A stretch of DNA of 53,490 nucleotides from a virus, in the IMG/VR virus record IMGVR_UViG_3300032116_000274, positions 1-53,490 of that record; one strand, 5' to 3'. Below the pieces are notes generated by a model, which saw only the letters and a list, made by a program, of their open reading frames with translations, did not search any database and had not been told where the DNA came from. A program made the position numbers and the translations under genes. Below, in pieces: positions 15,195 through 24,101 of this stretch (within the stretch, counting starts at the first letter, position 1; each line of letters starts with the position of its first letter).

Positions 15195-18100
15195 ATGGCC
15201 AATCTAACAAGCCCTGGAGTTCAAGTACAAGTAATAGATGAGAGTTTTTATGCCAGTTCGGGCCCTGGCACAGTACCATTCATTATGATGGCTACTGCAC
15301 AAGACAAGCCTCAACCAGGCAACACCACTAGCGTTGCTGCTGGAACAATCAAAGCCAATGCTGGAAAGCTTTACAGAATCACCAGCCAGAGAGAATTGCT
15401 TCAAACTTTTGGCAATCCCAAATTTTATACCCAAGCTGGCACGCCACAGCATGGTAACGAACTAAATGAGTATGGGTTGTATTCAGCTTACCAATACTTG
15501 GGCTTGGCCAACAGCGCCTATGTTATGCGGGCTGATGTGGACTTGGCTGATCTAGCGCCAACAGGAACAGAACCTGTTGGAGAGCCAGTAAATGGCGACT
15601 ATTGGTTGGACTTGACTGAAACCTCCTGGGGCTTGTTTAGGAGCAATGGCAATGTCAACAGCGGTTTGGCATGGGGAGCATTGCGCCCCAAAGTAATTGA
15701 CACTGCATCACAGCTTCAACGAATTGTTCAATGCTTCCGTGAAACACAGTGCACTAATCCCAATCTCTCTATCGTGACTCCTGGTGGTAATGGCACACTA
15801 ACAATTGCAGGTGTGCAAATAACCATAGGGTTGACTGACACTTTGAACACCATAGTTCAGACAATCAACAGCAATACTACCTTGAGCAAGAAAGGCATCA
15901 AAGCTGAGATTTACAGCCGACTTGAAAAGCTTAAGGTTGTGGCACCTGCGGTGCCTACCGAAACCACGGTCTACAATCTCCGGTTGGTGGGCAGTGATAT
16001 CAATGTGGAAATCAGTGTAGATTCAGCACCAATTTCCTTGCTTACTGATCTAGGTTTTGTCAACTCACAAATTGCACCTTTGGCCAACAACAAACCACAG
16101 CACAATTACATTGTGCCCTTGAATGAATTTGGCACAAATGGTGATTTGGCTGTGAATGCAGTAAGTGTTGTAAAAGGTCTCAGCAACACTGTTTTGGTGC
16201 CCTCAGTGCAAATTTTTGAAAAAGTCAGCCAAACAACAGCTCAAGGAACAGTAAGTCGCTGGTATCCAGTGGGTGGCACTGAAACTGACTATCCTGGGCA
16301 CAGTTGGGCAGCAGCATCACCCACTGTTGTCAGCAGTGGTGAACCAGTTATAGGCCCATTTGTAACCGGAACAAGTACACTTTTTCATATTGTGGGTGCT
16401 ACTACTACATCTTATACTATCAATGTGCCCAACACTACCTTAGAGGCGTTTGTTACCAATATCAATACTCAGTTGGCTGCAACACAAATTTTAGCCACAA
16501 CATTCACTGTTGGAACAAACAAGTACCTGCGACTAACTGACTACAGCGGCAATACTATCCAATTACTAGATACAACTACCAGCAGTGGATTGGGTGGATT
16601 TGCCACTGCAAAGATGAACATTTCAAGCACATATTACAAAAGTGTAACAGGATCGGTTGTAAACCCCTCATTTGTGAGTAGTGCTGCTCCCCCAGCACCA
16701 CTTACACAAATTATAACTATTACAGCTGGCTATGGCGTAGGAAGTGTTACTGCAAATATAAATGTTGCCAATCAAGCTCCTGCAATCACAACACTGGATG
16801 ATGTAGTTGCGAAAATCAATGCAGATTCTATAGTGGGTTTAACAAACTTGGTAAAGGCTGAAAAAACAGCTGACAATAGACTTCGAATCTATAGTCCTAC
16901 CGGCACTTTGTTTTCGCTGTCAAATGCTGTGGGATATGCAGGCACTGCACCCTTAGTATCTGCTGGCATTCCTACTGGAATAACTTATGGTAATAGCTTG
17001 GTTTATCAAGGCTACAGCGTGGGCACACCACAACCAGCTGAATTGAGCCAAATTGCAGCCGGTAACATTTGGGTCAACACTGTAAGCGGGAATCGCGGTG
17101 CCAACTATGTTGTCAAGAGATACAACAGCGGTACAAACATTTGGAACAAGCGTTTGGCTCCTTTGTATGCAAACGACGCCAGTGCCACTGCTGGATATGG
17201 TGCAAATCGCACAGTAGGCAGCATCTACGTCCGCTATAATGAAACTGGTCCAGAAGTACAAGACCAAACTGGTGTATTCTTGGTGAAAATTTGGGATGGC
17301 ACCGCATGGACTACTATTCCTGATTATGTCATAAGTACAGCAGACTTTGGAGATAAATACACTCAAAGCAGCTCTACGCCCAGTGGCTTGCCTGAAGATG
17401 GCACACTGTGGTATAATGCCAATTTGAGAGTTGATTTGATGGTAAGCGATGGCAGCATTTGGAAAGGCTATCGCCAACTCTATACAGAAACTGATCCCAA
17501 TGGCCCAATCCTTAGCGCAACTGCACCCACTACACAGTCTGGTGGCTTGCCATTGGTTGACAACGACATTTGGATTGACACAAGTGACCTAGAAAATTAT
17601 CCCAAGATCTACAAAAGAGATGCGTTCAACAGCCAGTGGCTATTGGTAGACAACACTGACCAAAGCAGCAGCAATGGCATCTTGTTTGCTGACGCACGCT
17701 GGACTGCAAATGGCACCAGCACAGGCAGTCAAGCCATTGTGGACATGTTGTTGAGCGATACTGTAGATCCTGATGCTCCCAGTGCATTGCCTTATCCTTT
17801 TGGATTACTGCTGTTCAACACACGCTACAGCTTTGGTAATGTCAAAACCTACAAAGTAAATTACCTACCGGCATCTGTGAATAACCAACCTAACTACGAC
17901 AGAAATCGTTGGGTAACCGCAAGTGGACTTATGAACACGGGTGCACCGTACATGTTGCGCAAGGCTCAAAGACAGCTGATTGTTACTGCTATGGCCAGTG
18001 CATTGGCAGCAAGTCAAGAACTGCGGAGTGAAAGCAATGTGTTCAACTTAATGGCTGTGCCTGCATATCCTGAGCTTTTGGACGAAATGGTTACTTTGAA

Positions 18101-18890
18101 CACAGACAAAAAAGATGTTGCGTTCATTGTTGTTGATACCCCAGCTCGCTTGCAACCCGATGGCACAAGTATCCAAAACTGGGCCACAAATGCAGCCAAT
18201 GCAGTAGGCAATGGTGAAGAGGCTTTGACTACTGCTACACGTTATGGTGGTGTCTATTATCCTTGGGGCTTGGCCACAAACATTGACGGCACACAAATAT
18301 TTGTGCCGCCCAGCATGACCATCCTACGCACTATTGCATTTAACGACCAAGTGGCTTACCCTTGGTTTGCCCCTGCAGGATTCACACGCGGACTTGTTAG
18401 TGCAGTTAGCAGTGTGGGTTACTTGAATGCAGAGAATGAGTATGTTCCTGTTGCATTGAGTCAAGGACAACGTGACACCTTGTACCAAAACAAAATCAAT
18501 CCCATTGCATTCATTCCTGGACGTGGCTTGGTTGTATATGGTCAGAAAACTCTCAGCCCCTTGAGCAGTGCACTGGATCGAGTGAATGTGGCACGTTTGA
18601 TCAACTATTTGAATTATCAATTGGATATTTTGGCCAAACCCTTCTTGTTTGAGCCCAATGACAAACAAACACGTGACAGTGTGGCTCGCACTTTTGAAAG
18701 CTTCTTTGGTGACTTGGTAAGCTTGCGTGCAGTGTATGACTTCGCCGTTGTTTGTGATGAGTCAAATAACACACCTACACGTATTGATCGCAATGAGTTG
18801 TGGATTGATGTGGCTGTAAAACCCACTAAAGCAATTGAATTCATTTACATACCATTGCGAATTTTGAACACTGGCGATCCATTGCCATAA
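15195..18890 (+). CDS. gp18: Tail sheath protein gp18, enlarged
   Basis: Contractile tail sheath subunit. The N-terminus (MANLTSPGVQVQVIDESFY) and the conserved C-terminal 400 residues are diagnostic: YMLRKAQRQLIVTAMA, PWFAPAGFTRGLV, INPIAFIPGRGLVVYG, LNYQLDILAKPFLFEPND and RNELWIDVAVKPTKAIEFIY. At 1,231 residues it is almost twice T4 gp18 (659). The extra mass lies between about 190 and 830: three modules (about 200-270, 395-470, 505-585) resembling flagellar hook-IN domains, with INV/ITI strands followed by TLDDVVAKIN-type helices, and four Trp-rich motifs such as NIWVNT and NDIWIDTSD. These insertions would decorate the outside of the sheath. A strong terminator follows directly. Confidence 0.95.
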   Translation: MANLTSPGVQVQVIDESFYASSGPGTVPFIMMATAQDKPQPGNTTSVAAGTIKANAGKLYRITSQRELLQTFGNPKFYTQAGTPQHGNELNEYGLYSAYQYLGLANSAYVMRADVDLADLAPTGTEPVGEPVNGDYWLDLTETSWGLFRSNGNVNSGLAWGALRPKVIDTASQLQRIVQCFRETQCTNPNLSIVTPGGNGTLTIAGVQITIGLTDTLNTIVQTINSNTTLSKKGIKAEIYSRLEKLKVVAPAVPTETTVYNLRLVGSDINVEISVDSAPISLLTDLGFVNSQIAPLANNKPQHNYIVPLNEFGTNGDLAVNAVSVVKGLSNTVLVPSVQIFEKVSQTTAQGTVSRWYPVGGTETDYPGHSWAAASPTVVSSGEPVIGPFVTGTSTLFHIVGATTTSYTINVPNTTLEAFVTNINTQLAATQILATTFTVGTNKYLRLTDYSGNTIQLLDTTTSSGLGGFATAKMNISSTYYKSVTGSVVNPSFVSSAAPPAPLTQIITITAGYGVGSVTANINVANQAPAITTLDDVVAKINADSIVGLTNLVKAEKTADNRLRIYSPTGTLFSLSNAVGYAGTAPLVSAGIPTGITYGNSLVYQGYSVGTPQPAELSQIAAGNIWVNTVSGNRGANYVVKRYNSGTNIWNKRLAPLYANDASATAGYGANRTVGSIYVRYNETGPEVQDQTGVFLVKIWDGTAWTTIPDYVISTADFGDKYTQSSSTPSGLPEDGTLWYNANLRVDLMVSDGSIWKGYRQLYTETDPNGPILSATAPTTQSGGLPLVDNDIWIDTSDLENYPKIYKRDAFNSQWLLVDNTDQSSSNGILFADARWTANGTSTGSQAIVDMLLSDTVDPDAPSALPYPFGLLLFNTRYSFGNVKTYKVNYLPASVNNQPNYDRNRWVTASGLMNTGAPYMLRKAQRQLIVTAMASALAASQELRSESNVFNLMAVPAYPELLDEMVTLNTDKKDVAFIVVDTPARLQPDGTSIQNWATNAANAVGNGEEALTTATRYGGVYYPWGLATNIDGTQIFVPPSMTILRTIAFNDQVAYPWFAPAGFTRGLVSAVSSVGYLNAENEYVPVALSQGQRDTLYQNKINPIAFIPGRGLVVYGQKTLSPLSSALDRVNVARLINYLNYQLDILAKPFLFEPNDKQTRDSVARTFESFFGDLVSLRAVYDFAVVCDESNNTPTRIDRNELWIDVAVKPTKAIEFIYIPLRILNTGDPLP

Positions 18891-18909
18891 TATTTGAATC
18901 TATAACAAG

Positions 18910-18938
18910 AAAAACCGGAGCTCACTGCTCCGGTTTTT
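18910..18938. terminator. Bidirectional intrinsic terminator
   Basis: AAAAACCGGAG (18910-18920) and CTCCGGTTTTT (18928-18938) pair perfectly around a 7-base loop, with T-runs on both strands. It ends the sheath mRNA and, from the other side, the homing endonuclease mRNA, whose stop codon lies in the loop. Confidence 0.9.
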
Positions 18939-20565
18939 CATTAAGCCATATCCATTTACTGCTACCGCAATCCCAAATCCTGTTCCAACCTTGAGCCTTG
19001 CGATTTTCCCATTCTGTCAAGGCTGGATCATCTTGTGAGTTCTTGCGCAAGCTAAATCTGTGCAGTCTTGTAATATTTGGTACCTTGAAATACCAATAAT
19101 TTGGCGTACCTAAACTTATGCAAGTAAATCCCAATTGTTCATAAACTGTTCCTTGATTCCATCTTAAATCACAATAACTTATAATTTGTTTTGGATGGTA
19201 ATTGGTTACAAAATATTTGAATAGTTTGCCTGCTCCACCCATAACTTGTGTTTTTGTGATACTGCACAACCTACTCAATTCCCAGACATCTGCCCCCGTG
19301 TTCCGAGAACCTTTGCTGATATTGGGTTGACTGAAAGTTGCCACTTGGACCAATTGTTCTCCATAATATAGTCCCAAGCAAATCTTGCTGGCCCCATTGC
19401 CTTGAATATGATTTTGCGTACAAAAGTCACGGGCTATTGTGGCATCAATGGGTTTCACCATGCATTTTCTTGCAGCAATTTTGTTCTGACATATACCTAG
19501 TATATGTTGTAGCCTGCTTTTTACTATGTCTTGTTTGGTTAACCATTCATCTTCAAAAACAGTAATCAAGGATATTCCTTGGGCAGCACATAATTCTTTT
19601 TTGTTTTTGTGATAATTTTTATCTTTCCCCTGTAGTTCACTATGCCAATATAGCCCACAATATTCCACTGCAAGGTTCCTGTGTGGAATCAGGATATCCA
19701 GTTCCAAGGGAAAGATAGTTGATCGGTTGCCACTTAAAACAGTTTCGTGTGGCAAAACGGATCGGATCCAGCTCAGCAGCTCAAGTTCAGCATTGGACTT
19801 AACGGGAATTGGTCTACAAACAGGGCAAATGTCTTTGCGCCATTTGGAAATGGTGAAATATTGTTTTGTAATAGAGAATTGATTGTTACATGCAATACAT
19901 TTAACAAATACATTTTGACCTTCCACACTCTCATACAATAAATTTGCATCAGAAATTGCTTGTAACATTTTATCATTGCTCAACATTGATTTTTTCAATG
20001 CAGACAAGCGACTGCTTGCACTGATTTTGTTTTTGGTTGTTTGCGAGTGTTTTTTGCCACGCATATGACTCCCAAAATCATAACCTTGCTCTTGCAAGGT
20101 TTGTTTGGCTTTTGCTGCTCGTTGTTTCATCAATTCTGGATTCTGCTGTGCGTAATCTTGCACTCCTTGGCTGATCTGATTCCTAGTAGAGGGGCTCAAT
20201 ATGGCCCCTTTTCTGGGATGTGTATCATTCTGCTGCCATTTGATAGTTCGTGCTGCAACAGCTTTGCGTATGTTTTCAAGATGATTAGGATCAGTTACTT
20301 TCTGGCCTTTGTTTGCCGGAATTTTACCTTCCCTCTTTTCACTCATTTTTTGTAAGCTGGCTTGCGCATGTTTCTTACCAAACATGCCGTTTTTTTCGCC
20401 GCTGCGCTCTAAACTAAGTTGTTTTTTGTAGTCCGCACAAGCTAAGCTGTCACGCCCAAATTTTTGTCGGTATTGTTCACTACTTATTTGATGAGAGAAT
20501 TTCAAATGAGTGCTGCTGATAATCTTGTCAAATATTTTTTCACACAACTTACACGTTATGGTCAT
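18922..20565 (-). CDS. Free-standing homing endonuclease, NUMOD3 plus EDxHD (Vsr-like) type
   Basis: A selfish endonuclease that would cut phage genomes lacking it, 547 residues. An N-terminal Cys/His finger (CKLCEKIF, then HLKFSH) is followed by NUMOD3-like DNA-binding repeats (GEKNGMFGKKH near 55, MRGKKHSQTTKNKIS near 170), a second zinc site (CIACNNQF and CPVC near 220-250), then a Vsr/PD-(D/E)XK-like nuclease with ELDILIP, LAVEYCGLYWHSE and FEDEWL around 285-340. Spacing fits the EDxHD homing nuclease family. The start at 20565 follows AGGGG, with a late promoter upstream. It lies on the opposite strand between the sheath and tube genes, a typical invasion site next to conserved genes. 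Cleavage specificity is unknown. Confidence 0.82.
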   Translation of the reverse strand: MTITCKLCEKIFDKIISSTHLKFSHQISSEQYRQKFGRDSLACADYKKQLSLERSGEKNGMFGKKHAQASLQKMSEKREGKIPANKGQKVTDPNHLENIRKAVAARTIKWQQNDTHPRKGAILSPSTRNQISQGVQDYAQQNPELMKQRAAKAKQTLQEQGYDFGSHMRGKKHSQTTKNKISASSRLSALKKSMLSNDKMLQAISDANLLYESVEGQNVFVKCIACNNQFSITKQYFTISKWRKDICPVCRPIPVKSNAELELLSWIRSVLPHETVLSGNRSTIFPLELDILIPHRNLAVEYCGLYWHSELQGKDKNYHKNKKELCAAQGISLITVFEDEWLTKQDIVKSRLQHILGICQNKIAARKCMVKPIDATIARDFCTQNHIQGNGASKICLGLYYGEQLVQVATFSQPNISKGSRNTGADVWELSRLCSITKTQVMGGAGKLFKYFVTNYHPKQIISYCDLRWNQGTVYEQLGFTCISLGTPNYWYFKVPNITRLHRFSLRKNSQDDPALTEWENRKAQGWNRIWDCGSSKWIWLNEKPEQ

Positions 20566-20593
20566 AGCTATTCCCCTCTTGTTAGTATATAGT

Positions 20594-20601
20594 TATTTAA
20601 G
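20594..20601 (-). promoter_or_regulatory. Late promoter of the homing endonuclease
   Basis: CTTAAATA on the minus strand. The expected start near 20588 gives a leader of about 22 bases with AGGGG before the ATG at 20565. Confidence 0.55.
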
Positions 20602-20661
20602 GCTTTATAACAATATCTATCCATAATATTGGATCTAGACAGACAGCAGTCAGAGCATAAG

Positions 20662-20669
20662 CTTAAATA
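20662..20669 (+). promoter_or_regulatory. Late promoter for the gene at 20683
   Basis: CTTAAATA, divergent from the homing endonuclease promoter 60 bp away. The expected start near 20675 is 8 bases before the GTG at 20683. Confidence 0.5.
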
Positions 20670-20682
20670 AGAGAAAACATTT

Positions 20683-21015
20683 GTGGGTAATATGACACGC
20701 TCAATTCTTGAATCTGAAGACAATGATTCAGACACTCAAACCAGCCTTGATTACGAAAGGCAGCGAGTAACAGGTGAACTCACCAAACTCAGCGTAGCCT
20801 TGTTTGAGCACTATTCAGCCACAATGGGCAAGAATGAATCACTGGGTATGCTGATCGAAAGCTTGAGTGAAACCTTGGGCAACATGATCTCCCTTGTTGC
20901 TGATGATCATCAACAAGAGGTTATTGACAGTGCACATTTAGTTATCTTGCAAGGACTCAGCAGTCAACAAGAAAGCATAGCCCAAATTGCTTATGGGATC
21001 GTGGGTCACGCTTAG
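20683..21015 (+). CDS. Unknown acidic, mostly helical protein between sheath and tube genes
   Basis: Product not recognised, 110 residues from GTG at 20683 (GAGAAAA upstream) or 107 from the ATG at 20692. The N-terminus is acidic and polar (ESEDNDSDTQTS), followed by long amphipathic helices (LSVALFEHYSATMGKN, IESLSETLGNMISLVADD). Its place between the sheath and tube genes and its late promoter suggest a virion or tail-assembly role, for example a small chaperone, but nothing in the sequence proves this. Confidence 0.6.
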   Translation: MGNMTRSILESEDNDSDTQTSLDYERQRVTGELTKLSVALFEHYSATMGKNESLGMLIESLSETLGNMISLVADDHQQEVIDSAHLVILQGLSSQQESIAQIAYGIVGHA

Positions 21016-21045
21016 CCACTGCCCCTGAATTTTCCACCCTCTCTC

Positions 21046-21053
21046 CATAAATA
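21046..21053 (+). promoter_or_regulatory. Late promoter of the tail tube gene
   Basis: CATAAATA, the same octamer as before gp13 and gp18. The expected start near 21059 leaves a leader of about 27 bases with TGGAG before the tube ATG at 21086. No hairpin is seen here. Confidence 0.7.
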
Positions 21054-21085
21054 AGTTTGCAATAAACAAGTTTCTGGAGTAGAGC

Positions 21086-21667
21086 ATGGTAGAGACTCTT
21101 TCAAAATTCGGCGTTCCCATCAACGGTGCAAGAAATGGCTTGCTCATGCCGAAGATCAAACATCGCTTCCGTGTGCGTGTTATCAATTTTGGTCCCATTG
21201 CTGGCGGTTTGGAGCTCACACAACAGGTAGTGAGTGCTGCTCGGCCCAATGTAAGCATGAACAGCGTTGAGGTACACAGCTACAATTCCATTATGCATTA
21301 CGCTGGCAAGGCCACTTGGCAACAAATGCAGATTACTGTGCGTGATGATATCACCAACAGTGTCAGCAAGCTTGTGGGTCATCAGCTTCAAAAGCAAATG
21401 AACTTTTTTGAACAAACCAGTGTTGCTGCTGGTATCAATTACAAGTTCACAACTATTCTTGAAATACTTGATGGTGGTAATGAAACAGTGTTTGAAACTT
21501 GGACACTGGAAGGCTGTTTCCTTGAAACAGTGGATTATCAGACTTTGGAATACAACAGCAGCGACCCTGTGGACATTCAGCTTACAGTGAGATTTGACAA
21601 TGCCACACTTGCTGACGGATTGTTTGAATTGAATCCACAATTTAGAGCTGGTGTCAGCATAGGATAA
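21086..21667 (+). CDS. gp19: Tail tube protein gp19
   Basis: Major subunit of the inner tail tube, 193 residues against 163 in T4. The family pattern is visible: an N-terminal strand region with FRVRVINFG, VSMNSVEVHSYNSIMHYAGK near 60-75, TWQQMQITVRDD near 76-87, VFETWTLEGCFLETVDY near 140, and a closing IQLTVRFDNA near 165. The ATG at 21086 follows TGGAG. It forms a late unit with the next tube-like gene four bases downstream. Confidence 0.88.
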   Translation: MVETLSKFGVPINGARNGLLMPKIKHRFRVRVINFGPIAGGLELTQQVVSAARPNVSMNSVEVHSYNSIMHYAGKATWQQMQITVRDDITNSVSKLVGHQLQKQMNFFEQTSVAAGINYKFTTILEILDGGNETVFETWTLEGCFLETVDYQTLEYNSSDPVDIQLTVRFDNATLADGLFELNPQFRAGVSIG

Positions 21668-21671
21668 TTCA

Positions 21672-22697
21672 GTGCCGTTATCAGCTAGCGAAGCACAACA
21701 GCAAACTTCTGATGAGCTTGGTGCGTCAGCTGGGAGCAGAACCTACTATCGCGGCCTTCCTTTGATATTGCGCAATAGCAGATATGCAACCAAGCACACA
21801 AAAACCAATCGTGTTATTAGTGCAATGCCACGTCAGAAGTTTTTGTTTTATGCCAGTTTCAATGCAGGTCCTGCCATCAGCCGGTTGCGAGAATTCAGCA
21901 GTTGGCAATCAGGATTTGCCTTTCAAATCAAAACAATAGACAGGCCCAAATTCAGTCCCGAAGCCAAAATTTTGAAACAATACAACAGAAAGCGTGTGAT
22001 ATACACTGGTATTGATTACGCAGACTTGAGTATTACTTTTCATGACACTGTGGATGATAGGGTTTTGAGAGTTTGGCGAGACTACTACAACTGGTATTTT
22101 GGGGATGGTAGACTACGTCCCAATAGCACAAGTGGGAACGCCACAGCGTGGCGCAGCAGTGTTATTGAGCGAGAATTCAGCATTGGGAGTGGTTGGGGAT
22201 TCAGTCCACAGCCAGGACCAGACAACAACTTTTTTGAAAGTCTTGACATCTACACATTTTATGGTGGCAAATACACCAAAATGCGAGTCTACAATCCCAA
22301 GATATCAAGTTTGGAATTTGACAGCATGGAAACTGAAAGCAGTGGACTCAACAGCATCAACATGACTGTCAAACATGAGGGTGTGGCTTTTGAGGAAGTT
22401 GCTTACAAGCTGAGTCCTGAACTCATTAGCAAGTTCAATTTAAATGGTGGCGACTATTATGAACCACCTGATTTGTTTGGCGGCGTCAACACATTCTTGT
22501 TGGAACTGGATGACAGCATTCAAAATGCTGTTGATGGACTCTTGAACAATGTTGCCAGCAATGTGCCCTTTGTGGGACAAGTGTTAAGCAGTTTAGGAAG
22601 CAGAGTGATAAGCGCCAGTGGTGTAACAGGCATAGGTGGGCGCATTGCACAACGGATTGGTTCCAGTTCCTTGAATAGATGGGGGCGTTTCGTGTAA
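21672..22697 (+). CDS. Second tube-type protein (gp54/gp19-like, tube initiator candidate)
   Basis: A 341-residue protein with a tube-fold pattern like gp19 but larger: FAFQIKTIDRPKF near 78, IYTGIDYADLSITFHDTVDD near 105-124, then VWRDYYNWYFGDGR and FESLDIYTFYGGKYTKMRVY near 190-205, and LNSINMTVKHEGVAFE near 220. The C-terminal part is Gly/Ser-rich and helical (SSLGSRVISASGVTGIGGRI), which recalls the end of T4 gp54, the baseplate tube initiator. It starts at GTG behind AGGAT, four bases after gp19. A tube initiator or tail-terminating tube protein fits best; a second major tube protein is the alternative. Confidence 0.65.
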   Translation: MPLSASEAQQQTSDELGASAGSRTYYRGLPLILRNSRYATKHTKTNRVISAMPRQKFLFYASFNAGPAISRLREFSSWQSGFAFQIKTIDRPKFSPEAKILKQYNRKRVIYTGIDYADLSITFHDTVDDRVLRVWRDYYNWYFGDGRLRPNSTSGNATAWRSSVIEREFSIGSGWGFSPQPGPDNNFFESLDIYTFYGGKYTKMRVYNPKISSLEFDSMETESSGLNSINMTVKHEGVAFEEVAYKLSPELISKFNLNGGDYYEPPDLFGGVNTFLLELDDSIQNAVDGLLNNVASNVPFVGQVLSSLGSRVISASGVTGIGGRIAQRIGSSSLNRWGRFV

Positions 22698-23167
22698 TGG
22701 TACAAGATCTTATAACACGGAATTTGATTGATCAAAGCAATAACTTTGGTCAAGAAAGCATAGTTGTCAATGCACAAGGCACGAGACAATTCCAAGATCC
22801 AACTACTGGGCAATTGCAGTCACGGCCCATAAATGCCAGTGCATATGACTTACAAAACAGCCCTTTAGACAACAGCTTTCAAGTCAATCCAGAAAGCTAT
22901 GCAATTGCCAAAAGCATGTTTTCAGGACAAACTGTCCCTGAAAATCTCAGCAACACATATGGGGCTGTTGCTGCTGTAACCGCCAAAAGCTTGAGCACAA
23001 GCCCATTAAGTTTGTTCAAGAATGGGGTGATGAGTCCAGAGCTGTTGGAAAACATGAATTTTTTCCGCACACAAGGAAGTCAAATAGGCTATAACAGTGG
23101 TAGTCCTGACCCCCCTTATTTGAATAATTTGATGTTGAACGCAAAGATTCTGGCCCAAACAACATAA
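22697..23167 (+). CDS. Unknown late protein following the tube genes
   Basis: Product not recognised, 156 residues. The ATG at 22697 overlaps the previous stop as TAATG, so translation is coupled to the tube-like protein. The sequence is polar and Asn/Ser/Gln-rich with little predicted structure at the start (FGQESIVVNAQGTRQFQD). It reads like a small virion component. No motif supports a more specific call. Confidence 0.6.
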   Translation: MVQDLITRNLIDQSNNFGQESIVVNAQGTRQFQDPTTGQLQSRPINASAYDLQNSPLDNSFQVNPESYAIAKSMFSGQTVPENLSNTYGAVAAVTAKSLSTSPLSLFKNGVMSPELLENMNFFRTQGSQIGYNSGSPDPPYLNNLMLNAKILAQTT

Positions 23168-23170
23168 GTT

Positions 23171-23178
23171 TCTAAATA
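23171..23178 (+). promoter_or_regulatory. Possible late promoter at gp4
   Basis: TCTAAATA. With T4 geometry the transcript would start at 23184, the A of the gp4 ATG, giving a leaderless mRNA. It is either a true promoter with an unusual product or a chance match. Confidence 0.35.
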
Positions 23179-23183
23179 GATGC

Positions 23184-23618
23184 ATGGCACTCAAATACAG
23201 TCAAGGCATCTTCACGCCCAAAAATCCCACCAAAGTAGTGGGCAATCCATTGCCGACATTCAGAAGTTCTTGGGAATTAGCGTGCATGAATTTTTTCGAC
23301 AGTCATCCCAGCGTCATCCAATGGGCAAGTGAATTTATAAAAATACCCTATACAAATCCTTTGACTGGGAAACCCAGCTTGTATGTTCCAGATTTTTTAG
23401 TTGTGTATCAAGACAAAGCAGGCAACAACATTGGTGAATTGATTGAAATCAAACCCAAAAAAGAAACTTTGATGGAAAATGCCAAGAGCAAAAGAGATCG
23501 GGCATTTGTAATTGTGAATACAGCAAAGTGGGCTGCTGCTCTTGCATGGGCAAACAAGCAAGGCTTGAGATTTAGAGTTGTAAATGAAGACAGTATATTC
23601 AAACAAAAAGGTAAATGA
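23184..23618 (+). CDS. gp4: gp4-like head completion nuclease
   Basis: Head completion protein of the T4 gp4 (gp50) type, 144 residues, needed to finish filled heads and predicted to be an endonuclease. Matching features are the N-terminal YSQGIFTPKNPTKVVG, FRSSWELACMNFFD near 28, VIQWASEFIKIPY near 45, VPDFLVVYQD near 68 and the nuclease motif ELIEIKPKKET near 85, where D (PDF) and E-I-K form a TnsA/PD-(D/E)XK-like active site. The ATG at 23184 has no obvious ribosome binding site. The stop overlaps the next start as ATGATG. Confidence 0.85.
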   Translation: MALKYSQGIFTPKNPTKVVGNPLPTFRSSWELACMNFFDSHPSVIQWASEFIKIPYTNPLTGKPSLYVPDFLVVYQDKAGNNIGELIEIKPKKETLMENAKSKRDRAFVIVNTAKWAAALAWANKQGLRFRVVNEDSIFKQKGK

Positions 23619-24079
23619 TGGGACGTTTTGAAAAGTTGGAACAAACTTTTGGCTTACCAAGATTGGAAGACAGTGTTCCTTCTCAAGACTTGGTTGAAAC
23701 CAGTTTGGAAAAAGCTCAAGAATTGGCACAAACGTTCCGGGATCAAGATCCGGCTGAAGTGCATGATGATGAAATGAACGAAATTGCCAGCTTAGCTATT
23801 GAGTGGGGCAAAAACCTCAATGATCTTGGCATGACAGTGGAAATGCGCCATGCAGGGGAAATTTTTACTGCAAGTGCAACCATGTTAAAGGTGGCCTTGG
23901 ATGCACGCAACAGCAAGATGGATCGCCTATTCAAGCAATTGAAACTGGACTTGGATCGACTGAAAGTGGAAAAAGCATTTCCTGACAAATCAGAGCCAGT
24001 TGACACAGGTAATATCAAAGTTCTGGACCGTAATGCATTGCTTGAACAATTGCGTGAGTTCAGCAAGGAAGCTAAATAA
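23615..24079 (+). CDS. gp16: Terminase small subunit, gp16-like
   Basis: Probable small terminase subunit, 154 residues (T4 gp16 has 164), which would recognise and feed DNA to gp17. The middle of the protein has the helical hairpin pattern of the family: MTVEMRHAGEIFTASATMLKVALDARNSKMD near 75-105 aligns in style with the T4 gp16 oligomerisation helices, followed by a charged helix and a C-terminal DRNALLEQLREFSKE. The ATG at 23615 overlaps the gp4 stop. Order gp4-gp16-gp17 with a few unknowns between supports the call; sequence similarity alone is modest. Confidence 0.62.
   Translation: MMGRFEKLEQTFGLPRLEDSVPSQDLVETSLEKAQELAQTFRDQDPAEVHDDEMNEIASLAIEWGKNLNDLGMTVEMRHAGEIFTASATMLKVALDARNSKMDRLFKQLKLDLDRLKVEKAFPDKSEPVDTGNIKVLDRNALLEQLREFSKEAK
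24071..24078 (+). promoter_or_regulatory. Late promoter before the gene at 24102
   Basis: GCTAAATA, overlapping the stop codon of the gp16-like gene. The expected start near 24084 gives an 18-base leader. Confidence 0.5.
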
Positions 24080-24101
24080 GAGAAGATTTGAAAGTGGTGC
24101 T

